A DNA stretch of 64,000 nucleotides from a candidate division KSB1 bacterium (GTDB taxonomy: Bacteria; Zhuqueibacterota; Zhuqueibacteria; JANLFK01; Oleimicrobiaceae): NCBI GenBank assembly GCA_034506335.1, contig JAPDPR010000010.1:1-64000 (forward strand). Reading direction: 5' to 3'. Below the pieces are notes generated by a model, which was not told the DNA's origin, did no database searches, and was given only the letters and a program-made list of their open reading frames with translations. The position numbers and the translations under genes are program-made. This document shows positions 8,860 through 18,818 of the stretch, in pieces; the first letter of the stretch is position 1; each line of letters starts with the position of its first letter.

Positions 8860-9711
8860 TTAGGAGGTTTTCTGGCCGCTCACGATGCTGACGCTGGCGC
8901 TGGCGCCGATGCGGTCGGCTCCAGCGGCCACCATTGTCTGGGCGGTTGCCAAATCGCGGATACCGCCTGCCGCTTTTACGCCCATGCTCGTGCCCACCAC
9001 CCGCCGCATCAGAGCCACGTCGGCAGCTGTAGCGCCGCCGGTGCTGAACCCCGTCGACGTCTTGACAAAATGCGCCCCTGCCCTTTGCGCCAAAAGGCAG
9101 GCATAGATCTTCTCCTGATCTGTGAGAAGGCAGGCCTCTATGATCACCTTCACCCGCGCCGGGCTTGCAGCCCGCACCACGCCACGGATGTCCGCCTCCA
9201 CGTAACGGTGCTCACCAGACTTGAGCATGCCGATGTTGATGACCATGTCCACTTCCTGGGCGCCATCGCGTACTGCGTGCGCTGCCTCCAGAGCCTTTGT
9301 GACCATCGTATGGGCGCCCAGCGGGAACCCCACGACCGAGCAGACTAGCACGCCCGAACCCCGCACCGCCTCGGCGCAGAGTCGGACCCAGCAGGGATTC
9401 ACGCACACACTGGCAAAACCATACTGGACCGCCTCCTGGCACAGACGTACGATCTGCTCCTTGGTGGCCTCAGGCTTGAGCAAGGTATGGTCAATGAGCT
9501 TTGCCAACTCCGCAGCAGGACGCCCCACGCCCAAGCTCGCCCCGATGCGCTCCGCCCCACTGCGCACGATTGACTCTACAGCGGTCGGATTGCGCACGCT
9601 GCAGTGCTGGCAGTTCGTGCATGTACCGGTGTTCAGCTGGCTGCACGAGGACCCAATATCGCCGACAAGGCGCCCAGCCAGGCGCTCGATGTTGTCCTGT
9701 CCGCTCTTCAT
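8860..9711 (-). CDS. deoC: Deoxyribose-phosphate aldolase
   Basis: Class I aldolase that splits 2-deoxyribose-5-phosphate into acetaldehyde and glyceraldehyde-3-phosphate. Motifs: [11 protein letters not shown] at the barrel start, [57 protein letters not shown] with the Schiff-base Lys, and [10 protein letters not shown]. The chosen ATG (9711) has GAGGGG just upstream; a GTG at 9723 overlapping the upstream stop is possible. About 60 extra N-terminal residues precede the barrel and include a cysteine cluster ([20 protein letters not shown]), unusual for plain DERA. Middle gene of the nucleoside operon. Confidence 0.95.
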   Translation of the reverse strand: MKSGQDNIERLAGRLVGDIGSSCSQLNTGTCTNCQHCSVRNPTAVESIVRSGAERIGASLGVGRPAAELAKLIDHTLLKPEATKEQIVRLCQEAVQYGFASVCVNPCWVRLCAEAVRGSGVLVCSVVGFPLGAHTMVTKALEAAHAVRDGAQEVDMVINIGMLKSGEHRYVEADIRGVVRAASPARVKVIIEACLLTDQEKIYACLLAQRAGAHFVKTSTGFSTGGATAADVALMRRVVGTSMGVKAAGGIRDLATAQTMVAAGADRIGASASVSIVSGQKTS

Positions 9712-9719
9712 GAGTCCCC

Positions 9720-11084
9720 TCACCCAGCTATGCGCATGAGATCATGCTTCAGCGAGTCCACCAGTTCCTGGGCCTGAGCGGCGCTGGGGGCCTCGGCGAT
9801 GATGCGGATAATGGGCTCGGTGTTGGAGGGACGCACGTGCACCCAGGCGCGGTCATACAGGATCTTCACCCCATCCAACAGATCAAGGCGTTCATCCCGG
9901 CGCTCGGCGGCAAGCCGCTGGACAATGGGCGCCGGATTGGCACTGCCAGGCAGTTCGACCCTATCCTTGACCATCACGTACTGCGGCAGTGTCGCGTTAA
10001 GTGCGGAGATTGTGCCACCGAACTCCACCAGGTGCTGGAGCGTCAGCGCAATGCCCACCGGCGCGTCCCGGCCCAGGTGAAGCTCTGGCAGCATCACCCC
10101 GCCGTTCCCTTCGCCGGCAATGACCGCACCCACCTCTCGCGCCTTGAGCGCCACGTTGATCTCGCCGACCTTCGCGCGCACCACTTCGGCGCCGTGAGCC
10201 GCGGCAACGTCGTCAATGGCTCGCGTCGTAGAGGCGTTTACCACCACCTTGCCGGTCCGCTTGCTGAGGATGAGCTTGACCGCCAGCACCAGCGTATAGT
10301 CCTCGCCCAAAGGCTCACCCCGTTCGGAAACGATGGCCAGCCTGTCCACATCAGGGTCCACAGCGAAGCCGATGTCCGCCCCCAGGCTTTTCACCGCCTG
10401 GCACAGCTCGCCCAGGTGCTCGGGTCGCGGCTCTGGATTGCGGGGAAAGAGCCCGTTGGGTTCTTCATAGAGAAAGTGGGCCTCGCACCCCAAGTGCGCG
10501 CACAGTTGGGGCAGGATGACCCCGCCCGCGCCATGGCAGCAATCCACCACCACCTTGAACCGCCTCCTGCGGATGGCAGGCACGTCAAGGACCGAGAGTC
10601 GTTCGATGGCCTCAAGGTGGTCTGCCACAGCCCGCTCATAGCGCCGGACCTTGCCCACGCGGTCCCAGGGCACTAAAGGGAACTTTGCCTCGCGCGCGAG
10701 CCTGTTGACCACCTCTCCCTGGTCCGGCCCAAGGAAGAGGCCGTCCTCGGCCAAGAGCTTCAACGCATTCCACTGAATCGGATTGTGACTTGCGGTGATG
10801 ACGATGCCGCCACGAGCACGCAACTTTTCCACTGCCAATTGCGTGGTAGGCGTAGGCACTACCCCAAGGTCGATCACGTCGCGCCCGACGGACAACAATC
10901 CAGCGAAGACCCCATGCATGACCATCTCGCCAGTCACGCGCGAGTCCCTGCCCACCACAATCGCCCCCTCGCCGACCGTGGTACCATAGGCCTGGGCATA
11001 GCGAAGCACCACCTCCGGCGTCAGGCTTCCTCCCACCGTGCCTCGGATGCCGGAAACCGACACCATTAGCCGCTCACTGCTCAC
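9720..11084 (-). CDS. Phosphohexomutase-family enzyme (GlmM/phosphomannomutase-like); possible phosphopentomutase
   Basis: Alpha-D-phosphohexomutase superfamily with all four motifs: catalytic phosphoserine loop [16 protein letters not shown], metal loop [10 protein letters not shown], sugar loop [12 protein letters not shown], and the C-terminal phosphate loop [21 protein letters not shown] at 11084 behind GGGAGGAGAG is preferred; an ATG at 11117 lacks a ribosome site. The family includes GlmM, PMM/PGM and, in some archaea and thermophiles, phosphopentomutases. Its place at the head of an operon with deoC and the nucleoside phosphorylase suggests it converts (deoxy)ribose-1-phosphate to the 5-phosphate. 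That is inference; GlmM activity remains possible. Confidence 0.9.
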   Translation of the reverse strand: MSSERLMVSVSGIRGTVGGSLTPEVVLRYAQAYGTTVGEGAIVVGRDSRVTGEMVMHGVFAGLLSVGRDVIDLGVVPTPTTQLAVEKLRARGGIVITASHNPIQWNALKLLAEDGLFLGPDQGEVVNRLAREAKFPLVPWDRVGKVRRYERAVADHLEAIERLSVLDVPAIRRRRFKVVVDCCHGAGGVILPQLCAHLGCEAHFLYEEPNGLFPRNPEPRPEHLGELCQAVKSLGADIGFAVDPDVDRLAIVSERGEPLGEDYTLVLAVKLILSKRTGKVVVNASTTRAIDDVAAAHGAEVVRAKVGEINVALKAREVGAVIAGEGNGGVMLPELHLGRDAPVGIALTLQHLVEFGGTISALNATLPQYVMVKDRVELPGSANPAPIVQRLAAERRDERLDLLDGVKILYDRAWVHVRPSNTEPIIRIIAEAPSAAQAQELVDSLKHDLMRIAG

Positions 11085-11220
11085 TGTGACTCTCTCCTCC
11101 CGTACGACACATTCCATTTCTGGGCATTCAAGATAAGCAATTTGACCTGAAAACGCAACGGATTTTTGCCCCTCCAGCTGTCATACCGCGGGCAAGGAGT
11201 CGGGACTCCAAACGTTTCTC

Positions 11221-11249
11221 TTGACATTGTGCCTTCTGCCTGCTAAATT
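11221..11249 (+). promoter_or_regulatory. Housekeeping-type promoter of the GH5 gene
   Basis: TTGACA (11221-11226), 17-bp spacer, TAAATT (11244-11249). It predicts a start near 11256 and a leader of about 130 nt before the cellulase ATG. Confidence 0.7.
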
Positions 11250-11385
11250 GCGTTCGGCGACAAGTCCACAGTGACCGGCGGAAGGCCCGAGACAGGCCGG
11301 TGCATGTGGCAGGCCCCTCGGTGCGGCAACAGCGTTCTGCCAGGCGCTTAACATGCGCACGTTACTCTCTTAGGGGAGGATAGAG

Positions 11386-12444
11386 ATGCGAAAGGCAACT
11401 TTTCGTAGCCCCGTGTTTCTCGTGCTCATCCTTGTGTCAACCCTGGCGTGCAGCAGGGACAAGACGCCCCTGCAGGCCGAGGCGCCATTTTCACCTCCGC
11501 AAAGCGCCCTTGACCCGTTCGTGCAGAACACGCTTCTGGCGAAGGGCGTCAACCTGGGCAACGCCTTGGAAGCACCCCGGGAAGGCGACTGGGGAGTGGT
11601 CCTGGAAGAACGGTATTTCCAGCTCATCAAAGAGGCGGGGTTCACTGCGGTGAGGATTCCCACCCGCTGGTCCGCGCACGCCAAGGCCACCGCGCCGTTC
11701 ACCATCGACAAGGATTTTTTCGACCGCGTGGAATGGGCGGTGAGGCAAGCATTGCAGCGCGGACTTGCTGTGGTCCTCAACATGCACCACTACGAAGAAA
11801 TCATGCAGGACCCAGCAGGACACAGACAGCGTTTTCTCGCCATGTGGGATCAGATTGCCCGCCATTTCCGAGACTATCCGGCAGAGCTTTTCTTTGAGCT
11901 CCTCAACGAACCGAGCGGCAACCTTTCCCCGGAGACGTGGAACGCAATGCTGGTGGAAGGCATCCAGGTTGTGCGCAGCTCAAATCCCTATCGCATCCTC
12001 ATCGTCGGCCCGTGCAACTGGAACGCCATGAGCGCGCTGGAATCGTTGCGCTTGCCCGAAGGGGAGCGCGGTCTCATCGTGACCGTTCATTACTACAATC
12101 CCTTCCAGTTCACCCATCAGGGGGCTGAGTGGGTCGAAGGGAGCCAAGCATGGCTGGGCACCACCTGGAGCGGGACGCCCCAACAGAAGAATGCCATCGA
12201 ACTGGAGTTCGTCCGCGCAAAGCTCTGGGCCGAGCAGCAGAATCGGCCGCTTTTCCTGGGCGAGTTCGGGGCATATAGCAAGGCGGACATGAATTCGCGG
12301 GCATTATGGACTGCTTTTGTGGCGCGACAAGCCGAGAAGTACGGCATGAGTTGGTGTTACTGGGAATTCTGCGCCGGGTTTGGCCTTTACGACCGCAACG
12401 CTGGGGACTGGCTGTACCCTCTATTGCGCGCCCTCATACCGTGA
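11386..12444 (+). CDS. Lipoprotein glycoside hydrolase family 5 (endoglucanase-like)
   Basis: Secreted, membrane-anchored (alpha/beta)8 retaining glycosidase of 352 residues. A signal sequence ends in the lipobox STLAC with Cys22. GH5 marks: KGVNLGNALEAP, GFTAVRIPTRWS, LNMHHYEE, the acid/base LLNEPSG (Glu175), VHYYNPFQFTHQ, and the nucleophile LGEFGAYS (Glu293), then SWCYWEFC. Length and spacing fit cellulase/endoglucanase-type GH5 proteins. Preceded by TAGGGGAGGATAGAG. It is monocistronic or the head of a short plus-strand run, with its own promoter. The exact glucan or mannan substrate is not decided. Confidence 0.93.
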   Translation: MRKATFRSPVFLVLILVSTLACSRDKTPLQAEAPFSPPQSALDPFVQNTLLAKGVNLGNALEAPREGDWGVVLEERYFQLIKEAGFTAVRIPTRWSAHAKATAPFTIDKDFFDRVEWAVRQALQRGLAVVLNMHHYEEIMQDPAGHRQRFLAMWDQIARHFRDYPAELFFELLNEPSGNLSPETWNAMLVEGIQVVRSSNPYRILIVGPCNWNAMSALESLRLPEGERGLIVTVHYYNPFQFTHQGAEWVEGSQAWLGTTWSGTPQQKNAIELEFVRAKLWAEQQNRPLFLGEFGAYSKADMNSRALWTAFVARQAEKYGMSWCYWEFCAGFGLYDRNAGDWLYPLLRALIP

Positions 12445-12681
12445 GCCTCAAGCCGGAACATCGCTGTCCTGACCTGTGCCCAGGAACGTTCAAGGCGGGG
12501 GAGCGGGAACCCAGTAGCGCTTGATTGTCACTCTGGGTTACTCTTGTCCCTCCACTCCTGCCTCGGCCCCGCTCTTTCCGCTCACAGGTTGCCCCATGCC
12601 CCGCCGGAATAGATCGCGATGGCCGTCACTACGGCACCGACCGGCCTATTCCCGCCATGGAGCAGCGGAGGAAAAACCCTT

Positions 12682-12709
12682 TTGTTTTGTCGGCCCCCTT
12701 CGCTATATT
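12682..12709 (+). promoter_or_regulatory. Possible promoter for the MBL-fold gene
   Basis: TTGTTT (12682-12687), 16-bp spacer, TATATT (12704-12709), about 70 bp upstream of the chosen start at 12779. Its position inside the longer open frame argues against the far upstream start. Confidence 0.5.
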
Positions 12710-12778
12710 TCTTTGGGTAGCAGAAATGCGAGCAGTATTTTCACTCTGCTTGGCGCGCTGTTGTTAGTCTTGTGGAGG

Positions 12779-13747
12779 ATGTGCCTCTTGTTCACCTATG
12801 ACCGCGGTATTCGGCTTTCGGGTTCTGAGCTTTGGCTGGATGCGGAACACAAGGTTGCTTTTTCTTACGTTTCACATGGCCATGCCGACCACCTAAAGGC
12901 TCACCACCACATTATCGCAACCCCGCCCACTATTCGCTTTTTTCAGCAGCGCCAACACAAGGTGAAGGCAACGCCCGTGGAATACCGTCAGCCTTTCGAG
13001 TTGGACGGATTCACCATCGAGCTTTTTCCTTCGGGTCACATCCTCGGTTCCTCCATGATCAGAGTCGAGCGCGATGGGGTCAGCTTGCTCTACACTGGCG
13101 ACTTTAAGCTGCGGGCAAGTGCGACGGCAGAAGCGATCGAGATCCCACAGGCGGATGTGCTCATCATGGAGTGCACCTTTGGCCGACCGGAGTACCGGTT
13201 TGTAGATCGCGACACGCTTATCGAGGGGCTGGTGCACTTTGTGGAGGAGACGCTGCTCTGGGGTTCGGTGCCAGCAATTCTGGCCTACTCCTTGGGCAAA
13301 GGTCAAGAGGCCATGAAGCTCCTAGGCGACCGAGGGTTTAGGGTCACAGTCTGGCCGGCGATGTGGGAGTTAGCCCTGATCTACCAGGACTTTGGCATCG
13401 AGTTCCCAAATTGTGGCCCCTGGAACTATGACACGCCGCGCGGGGAGGTGCTGGTCATCCCACCGCAGGCTCTGCGCTATCGTTCGGTGCGCGCCATCCC
13501 GCGCCTACGCACCCTGTTGCTGTCAGGATGGGCAGCCGACCCAACGGCAAAATACCGCTATGGTGCCGACGAGGCGCTCCCTTTCAGTGACCACGCTGAT
13601 TTCGACGAACTCATCCAATTCGTGCGGGCCGTGGGACCGAAACAGGTATTCACCACGCACGGTTTTTCCGATTTTCCGCACCATTTGCGCGCCGCAGGAT
13701 TCCCTGCCCAAGCCCTGGCTGAAGGGGGCCAGCTTTCACTGTTGTAG
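12779..13747 (+). CDS. MBL-fold exonuclease-like metallohydrolase
   Basis: Metallo-beta-lactamase-fold nuclease resembling the Exo/mRNA 3'-processing (CPSF73-like) group. Visible motifs: VSHGHADHLKAH (motif II HxHxDH), FPSGHILGSSM (motif III His), LLYTGDFKLRA (motif IV Asp), LIMECTFGRPEY, and a C-terminal PFSDHADFDEL and FTTHGF. The frame is open from 12521, but conserved sequence begins only after the ATG at 12779 (GGAGG is immediately upstream; a TTG at 12788 is the alternative with better spacing). It is 53 bp upstream of the JAMM-DinG gene on the same strand, so both may act in nucleic-acid processing or repair. Confidence 0.85.
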   Translation: MCLLFTYDRGIRLSGSELWLDAEHKVAFSYVSHGHADHLKAHHHIIATPPTIRFFQQRQHKVKATPVEYRQPFELDGFTIELFPSGHILGSSMIRVERDGVSLLYTGDFKLRASATAEAIEIPQADVLIMECTFGRPEYRFVDRDTLIEGLVHFVEETLLWGSVPAILAYSLGKGQEAMKLLGDRGFRVTVWPAMWELALIYQDFGIEFPNCGPWNYDTPRGEVLVIPPQALRYRSVRAIPRLRTLLLSGWAADPTAKYRYGADEALPFSDHADFDELIQFVRAVGPKQVFTTHGFSDFPHHLRAAGFPAQALAEGGQLSLL

Positions 13748-13800
13748 CTTGACGATGCGCGCACCATGCCGATCACAGCCGCCAGGTAAGGGGTAAAGCC

Positions 13801-16332
13801 ATGCCGATGGTCGAGGTGGCAGACTACATCGCCGAGGAGGCGGCGGTGGCGATGCGGCAGGCCATAGCCGAGGCGGGAGGCAACGAGGTCTTTTTTGTTG
13901 GGCACACTGACGACGACGGCGCGGTGCGCACGATAAAGGTGCTGGCACGCGGCAACCAGGAAGCCGTACCAGCAGTGACACGCGCCGTCAATCCCGGCGA
14001 CGCGGTCATCCACAACCATCCCCATGGTCCACTCACCCCCTCCGAGGCAGATTTAGCTGTGGCTTCCCATGTGGGACAGCTCGGCGTGGCATTCTACATC
14101 GTGAACAACGACGTGGATGACATCTACGTTGTTGTCGAGCCGAGCCCCGTGGAGAGAGAGCTCCCCTTGGACCCGGAGGAGCTCGCGGCCCTCATCCGGC
14201 CCGGTGGGCCGATCTCCAGAAAGCTGAAAGGCTACGAGGACCGCCCTCAGCAGGTGGAGATGATCGAAGCCGTGTGCCGGGCGTTCAATGAGCACAGACT
14301 GGCGGTCATCGAAGCCGGAACAGGCACTGGCAAAACGCTGGCCTATCTTCTGCCCGCCATCTTTTGGAGCGTGCGCAACAAGCAGCGATGCGTGGTCTCC
14401 ACCCACACCATCAACCTGCAAGAACAGATCGTCAAGAAGGACATCCCCTTTCTCCATCAAGTCCTCAAGGAGGATTTCAGCGCTGTCCTGGTCAAGGGGC
14501 GGGGCAATTACGCCTGCCTGCGCAAAGTGAGCGAGTTGGAGCGTGAACCCGAGCTGCTTGTGGACGAGGAAAACACCGCTGAGCTCCAGGCGCTGCTGGC
14601 CTGGGCAAAGGTGACTAAGGACGGCAGCCGTTCGGACCTTCCCTTCATGCCGCGCGCGGAGACCTGGGAGGCAATTGCCTCGGAGAGCGACACCTGCGCG
14701 CGCGCCAAGTGTCCGCACTTTGCCCAATGCTTTGTCAATCGCGCACGCCGAGAGGCGGCCAAGGCGCACATTCTTGTTGCCAACCACCACCTCCTCTTTG
14801 CAGACCTCGCCGTTCGCGAGCAGTTGGGTACCGCCGGTGAGGCTGCCGTGCTCCCGCCCTATCGCCACATAATTTTTGATGAGGCGCACAACATCGAGGA
14901 GGTGGCCAGCAGCTACTTCGGGAGCCGCATCACCCGCGCCGGACTGGCGCGCCTGCTGCGCCGTTTCCACCGCCCCGCAAAGGACGGCAACAAAGGCTTG
15001 CTCCACTTGGCAGGGGCCAAGGTGCACACCCACAGCGACGTCCTCCCCATAGAACTTCTCTGGGAGGCGACAAGCCTCATCGAGCGCACGCTTGTGCCGC
15101 TGGTGGACCAGCTCCTCGAGGAGAACAGCGCCACCATGGAGTTGCTTTACCAGGCTGTGCGGGCACGCGCCGAGGAACAGGAAGGGGAAGCAAAACTGCG
15201 GCTTACCCCGTTTGCCCAGCGCGAACTTCTAGCCGGTGAACCAGAGGAAAAAGTGCGCGCCCTGTGCTCGGGCCTTCGCCAGTTCGCAGCCAAGGTGGCA
15301 GGCCTCCTGCGGACGTTGGAACGCATTGCCAGGTACGCGGAACAGGACTTCTCTTCCCTTCTCATCGAACTGCGAGCCGCAGGCGAACGGCTTGAGGCGG
15401 CGGCAGATACTGTCGAAGACATCCTCTTCGGCACAGACGACGAGAATACGCGTTGGATCGAGGTCAAGGCAGGCCAGCGTGAGAACATTGTCCGACTCCT
15501 GAGCGCCCCGATCGAGATTGGCCCCATGATGCGCACCGCCGTGTTCGATCGCTTCCAGACCGTGGTCATGACCTCAGCCACCCTAACTGTAGCCGGGACT
15601 TTTGACTTTCTCAATGAACGCACCGGGGCAGGCCTAGTCCGGAAACGGCATGAGGTGATACTCCCGGCGCCTTTTGACTTTGAGCGGCAAGTCATTGTCG
15701 GGGTCCCCTTGGATATCCCAGATCCCAGGGACCACCAGTTCGCAGCGGTACTCAGCGAGCTCGTCTTTCAGGCCCTGCTCATCTCCGAAGGGCGGGCGTT
15801 TGTGCTCTTCACTTCTTACGGGCTTCTGAACAAGATTCACCGCGAGCTCGACCCCTTGCTGATGGAACATGGGATCGTCGCCTTGAAGCAGGGAACGGAT
15901 GACCGGCACCGCCTGCTGGAGCGCTTCCGCAGGGATACTACCTCGGTGCTCTTTGGCACCGACAGCTTCTGGCAAGGCGTGGATGTCGAAGGTGAGGCCC
16001 TGGAGTCGGTGATCATTACCAAGCTGCCCTTTCAGGTTCCCACCGAGCCGCTAGTGGAGGCGCGCCTTGAGGCCATCAAGAATCGAGGTGGGAATCCGTT
16101 TACGGAGTACACGGTCCCGTGGGCTACGCTCAAGTTCAAGCAGGGGTTCGGGCGCCTGATTCGGCGCAAGACGGACCGCGGCTGCGTGTTGATTTTCGAC
16201 AGGCGTGTGGTCCTGAAAAGCTACGGCAGCGTGTTCTTAGGTTCTTTGCCCAAGTGTCAGCTTGTCACGGGCACCACCGAGGAGGTGTTCGCGGCACTCC
16301 GGGAATTCTTCGCCCGAACCAGGCGAACCTGA
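13801..16332 (+). CDS. dinG: DinG-family helicase with N-terminal JAMM domain
   Basis: Superfamily 2 iron-sulfur DNA helicase of 843 residues (XPD/DinG group), 5'-3' translocase in repair. Residues 1-115 form a JAB/MPN domain with a complete JAMM motif: Glu29, HNH 71-73, seven residues, Ser81, Asp84 (HNHPHGPLTPSEAD). The helicase follows: Q-region YEDRPQQVEMIEAV, Walker A EAGTGTGKT (about 171-179), STHTINLQEQ, iron-sulfur cysteines in NYACLRK and CARAKCPHFAQC, the DEAHN box, MTSATL, and C-terminal LFGTDSFWQGVD and FGRLIRRKTDRG. In Firmicutes DinG the N-terminal partner is a DnaQ-type exonuclease; here it is a metalloprotease/isopeptidase-type domain. Probably cotranscribed with the MBL-fold gene. 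Confidence 0.93.
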   Translation: MPMVEVADYIAEEAAVAMRQAIAEAGGNEVFFVGHTDDDGAVRTIKVLARGNQEAVPAVTRAVNPGDAVIHNHPHGPLTPSEADLAVASHVGQLGVAFYIVNNDVDDIYVVVEPSPVERELPLDPEELAALIRPGGPISRKLKGYEDRPQQVEMIEAVCRAFNEHRLAVIEAGTGTGKTLAYLLPAIFWSVRNKQRCVVSTHTINLQEQIVKKDIPFLHQVLKEDFSAVLVKGRGNYACLRKVSELEREPELLVDEENTAELQALLAWAKVTKDGSRSDLPFMPRAETWEAIASESDTCARAKCPHFAQCFVNRARREAAKAHILVANHHLLFADLAVREQLGTAGEAAVLPPYRHIIFDEAHNIEEVASSYFGSRITRAGLARLLRRFHRPAKDGNKGLLHLAGAKVHTHSDVLPIELLWEATSLIERTLVPLVDQLLEENSATMELLYQAVRARAEEQEGEAKLRLTPFAQRELLAGEPEEKVRALCSGLRQFAAKVAGLLRTLERIARYAEQDFSSLLIELRAAGERLEAAADTVEDILFGTDDENTRWIEVKAGQRENIVRLLSAPIEIGPMMRTAVFDRFQTVVMTSATLTVAGTFDFLNERTGAGLVRKRHEVILPAPFDFERQVIVGVPLDIPDPRDHQFAAVLSELVFQALLISEGRAFVLFTSYGLLNKIHRELDPLLMEHGIVALKQGTDDRHRLLERFRRDTTSVLFGTDSFWQGVDVEGEALESVIITKLPFQVPTEPLVEARLEAIKNRGGNPFTEYTVPWATLKFKQGFGRLIRRKTDRGCVLIFDRRVVLKSYGSVFLGSLPKCQLVTGTTEEVFAALREFFARTRRT

Positions 16333-16953
16333 AGCTCTCGCACAGAGGCATTTTCCTCGGGCGGACGCCACCCCCCTCTCCTCTGGCCACGCGATTGACC
16401 GCCGCAGCGGCGATTTACGAGCTCGCCGACCGCACCTTCACCGGCACCATTGCGACTCAGCTCGATGCGCTGCCCACGGACACCGGCTCCGATCCACAGA
16501 CCTTACCGGGGGCGCCACACAACAGCCGCATCTCAATGCTCGTCCGCCTGCCTATATCAAGTTAGACGTATTCGATGCCCATGGGAGCGGCCTGGCGACC
16601 ATCTTGGCACCTCTGGGCCTGACGACTCCGCCCTGCGATGGGAAGCGGACGACCTGCCCACCGGCCTGCACGTTTGACGTTTGAGCGCGCGAGACTTGGT
16701 GCACTCTCGAAAAGCACTCTTGCCCAGGTAGTCCCTCTCCATCCTTCAGGGCTCGTGCGCAAAGCAAGGTTCTCTCTGGCAGGGACCCCTTGCACCCCTT
16801 TTCTAGCACGGTGGACCACGCCAATGCTCCGTGACGCAACGCCGAAACACTCGTCGCTACCCTGCCTAGGCCCCGCGCTTTTCTACAATCCACCGCTGTA
16901 TGGCCCCCGACCTCCTGTCATCTCCGCCTAGACGTGCGTCCTCCACAATGTGG
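16333..16953. other. Intergenic region between dinG and lepA
   Basis: About 620 bp. Several short frames cross it on both strands (for example 16552-16893 minus), but none has family motifs or a good ribosome site. No terminator or RNA gene was recognised. Confidence 0.4.
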
Positions 16954-16982
16954 TTGATTTCCTGCGTGTTATTTCATAAATT
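16954..16982 (+). promoter_or_regulatory. Promoter of the lepA operon
   Basis: TTGATT (16954-16959), 17-bp spacer, TAAATT (16977-16982), giving a short leader before the lepA ATG at 17012. Confidence 0.6.
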
Positions 16983-17011
16983 TGACGCGTCATTTTTCCG
17001 GCGGAGCGTGA

Positions 17012-18805
17012 ATGATCAGCGATAAGATTCGCAACTTTTGCATCATCGCCCACATCGACCATGGCAAGTCGACCCTGGCTGACCGGCTCTTAGAGCTCAC
17101 CGGGACACTGAGCAAAGAGGAGATGGTCGACCAGGTGTTGGACAACATGGATTTGGAACGCGAGCGGGGCATCACCATCAAGTCGCACGCGGTGACAATG
17201 GCCTACACCGCCCGCGATGGGCAGCAGTACACGCTCAACCTCATTGATACGCCCGGCCATGTGGACTTTTCCTACGAGGTGTCGCGGAGCTTGGCTGCGT
17301 GTGAGGGGGCCATCCTTGTCGTGGACGCCGCCCAGGGGGTGGAGGCGCAGACCATCAGTAACCTCTACCTGGCCTTGGAGAATGACCTCACCATCATCCC
17401 GGTGATCAACAAGGTGGACCTGAAGAATGCGCAGGTGGAGCTCGTCAAGCGCCAGGTGGTGGAAATTCTTGGGATTGCCGAAGAGGAGATCCTCTTGGTC
17501 AGTGCGAAGCTCGGACTGGGCGTGGAGGAAGTGTTGGAGGCCATAGTTGCCCGCATTCCTCCCCCGAAAGGGGACAGCTCCGCCCCACTGCAAGCCCTGA
17601 TCTTTGATTCGATGTTCAATAGCTACCGTGGCGCAGTCGCCTACGTGCGAGTAGTCAATGGCGAGGTCGTCACCGGGTCGCACATTAGGCTCTTCTCCTC
17701 GGGAAAAGAGTTCGAGGTTGAGGAAGTGGGTATTCTCCAGCTACGGCAGATAAAGCGTCCCAAACTCTCTGCCGGAGAAGTAGGTTATGTGATTGCCGGC
17801 ATCAAGGAGGTGCGCGACACCAAGGTGGGGGACACGATCACCGATGCTGCGCGGCCTGCCAGCGCGCCTCTGCCCGGGTTCAAGGAAGTCAAACCCATGG
17901 TCTTCAGCGGGCTGTACCCGGCGGTGGCCGAGAGTTATGACGAATTGCGCAAGGCGCTGGAGCGCCTTAGCCTTAATGACAGCTCGCTCTATTGGGAACC
18001 GGAAACATCCGCCGCGCTGGGTTTCGGCTTCCGCTGTGGGTTCCTGGGCCTTTTGCACATGGAAATTGTGCAGGAACGCCTGGAACGGGAGTACAACCTC
18101 AATCTCATCACCACCGTCCCCAATGTCAAGTTCCGGGTGACCACGAAGAAGGGAGAGACGGTCTGGGTCGAGAACCCTGCGCAGATGCCCCCAGCCGGCG
18201 ATATCGCCCTAATAGAGGAGCCCTACATTGCTGCACATATTCTCACGCCGGCCGAATACATCGGCAGCATCATGAAATTGGCCCAGGAGCGCCGTGGGGT
18301 ATTCATCACCACCGAGTACCTTGACCCCACTCGTGCCCACCTGCACTACGAGTTTCCCTTGGCTGAGGTCATTTTCGACTTTTACGATCGCCTGAAATCG
18401 GTCTCGCGGGGCTACGCATCGTTCGACTATGAGTTCTTGGACTATAAGCCAGGCGATTTGGTCAAATTGGATGTGCTCCTGAACGGAGAAGTGGTCGACG
18501 CGCTGTCGGTGGTGGTGCACCGGGACAAAGCTTACGACTGGGGCAGGCGGGTGTGCGAAAAGCTGCGGGAGCTAATCCCCAGGCAACTTTTCCAGATCGT
18601 GATCCAGGCGGCCATTGGCAGCAGGGTGATCGCCCGCGCTAGCATCAGCCCGCTGCGGAAAAACGTCACCGCCAAATGCTACGGAGGCGACATTACTAGG
18701 AAGCGTAAGCTTCTGGAAAAACAAAAGGAAGGCAAGAAGCGCATGCGCCAGCTGGGACGGGTGGAGGTCCCGCAGGAGGCATTCCTCGCAGTGCTCAAAG
18801 TCTGA
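17012..18805 (+). CDS. lepA: Elongation factor 4 (LepA), ribosomal back-translocase GTPase
   Basis: Translational GTPase of 597 residues, the normal LepA length. G1 [16 protein letters not shown], switch [18 protein letters not shown]4 NKVDLKNA and the LepA-specific C-terminal domain ([58 protein letters not shown]) are all present. The ATG is preceded by GGCGGAGCG. It heads a plus-strand run: the ABC ATPase starts 13 bp after its stop, followed by a permease, lepB and hemW. In many bacteria lepA neighbours lepB and hemW, so the context is conventional apart from the inserted ABC pair. Confidence 0.98.
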   Translation: MISDKIRNFCIIAHIDHGKSTLADRLLELTGTLSKEEMVDQVLDNMDLERERGITIKSHAVTMAYTARDGQQYTLNLIDTPGHVDFSYEVSRSLAACEGAILVVDAAQGVEAQTISNLYLALENDLTIIPVINKVDLKNAQVELVKRQVVEILGIAEEEILLVSAKLGLGVEEVLEAIVARIPPPKGDSSAPLQALIFDSMFNSYRGAVAYVRVVNGEVVTGSHIRLFSSGKEFEVEEVGILQLRQIKRPKLSAGEVGYVIAGIKEVRDTKVGDTITDAARPASAPLPGFKEVKPMVFSGLYPAVAESYDELRKALERLSLNDSSLYWEPETSAALGFGFRCGFLGLLHMEIVQERLEREYNLNLITTVPNVKFRVTTKKGETVWVENPAQMPPAGDIALIEEPYIAAHILTPAEYIGSIMKLAQERRGVFITTEYLDPTRAHLHYEFPLAEVIFDFYDRLKSVSRGYASFDYEFLDYKPGDLVKLDVLLNGEVVDALSVVVHRDKAYDWGRRVCEKLRELIPRQLFQIVIQAAIGSRVIARASISPLRKNVTAKCYGGDITRKRKLLEKQKEGKKRMRQLGRVEVPQEAFLAVLKV

Positions 18806-18818
18806 ATAAAGGCAGAAG

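Noticed and set aside
12521-12778. N-terminal extension of the MBL-fold protein (86 residues)
   Set aside because: Low-complexity, no family match, contains a promoter-like sequence; the conserved domain starts after 12779.
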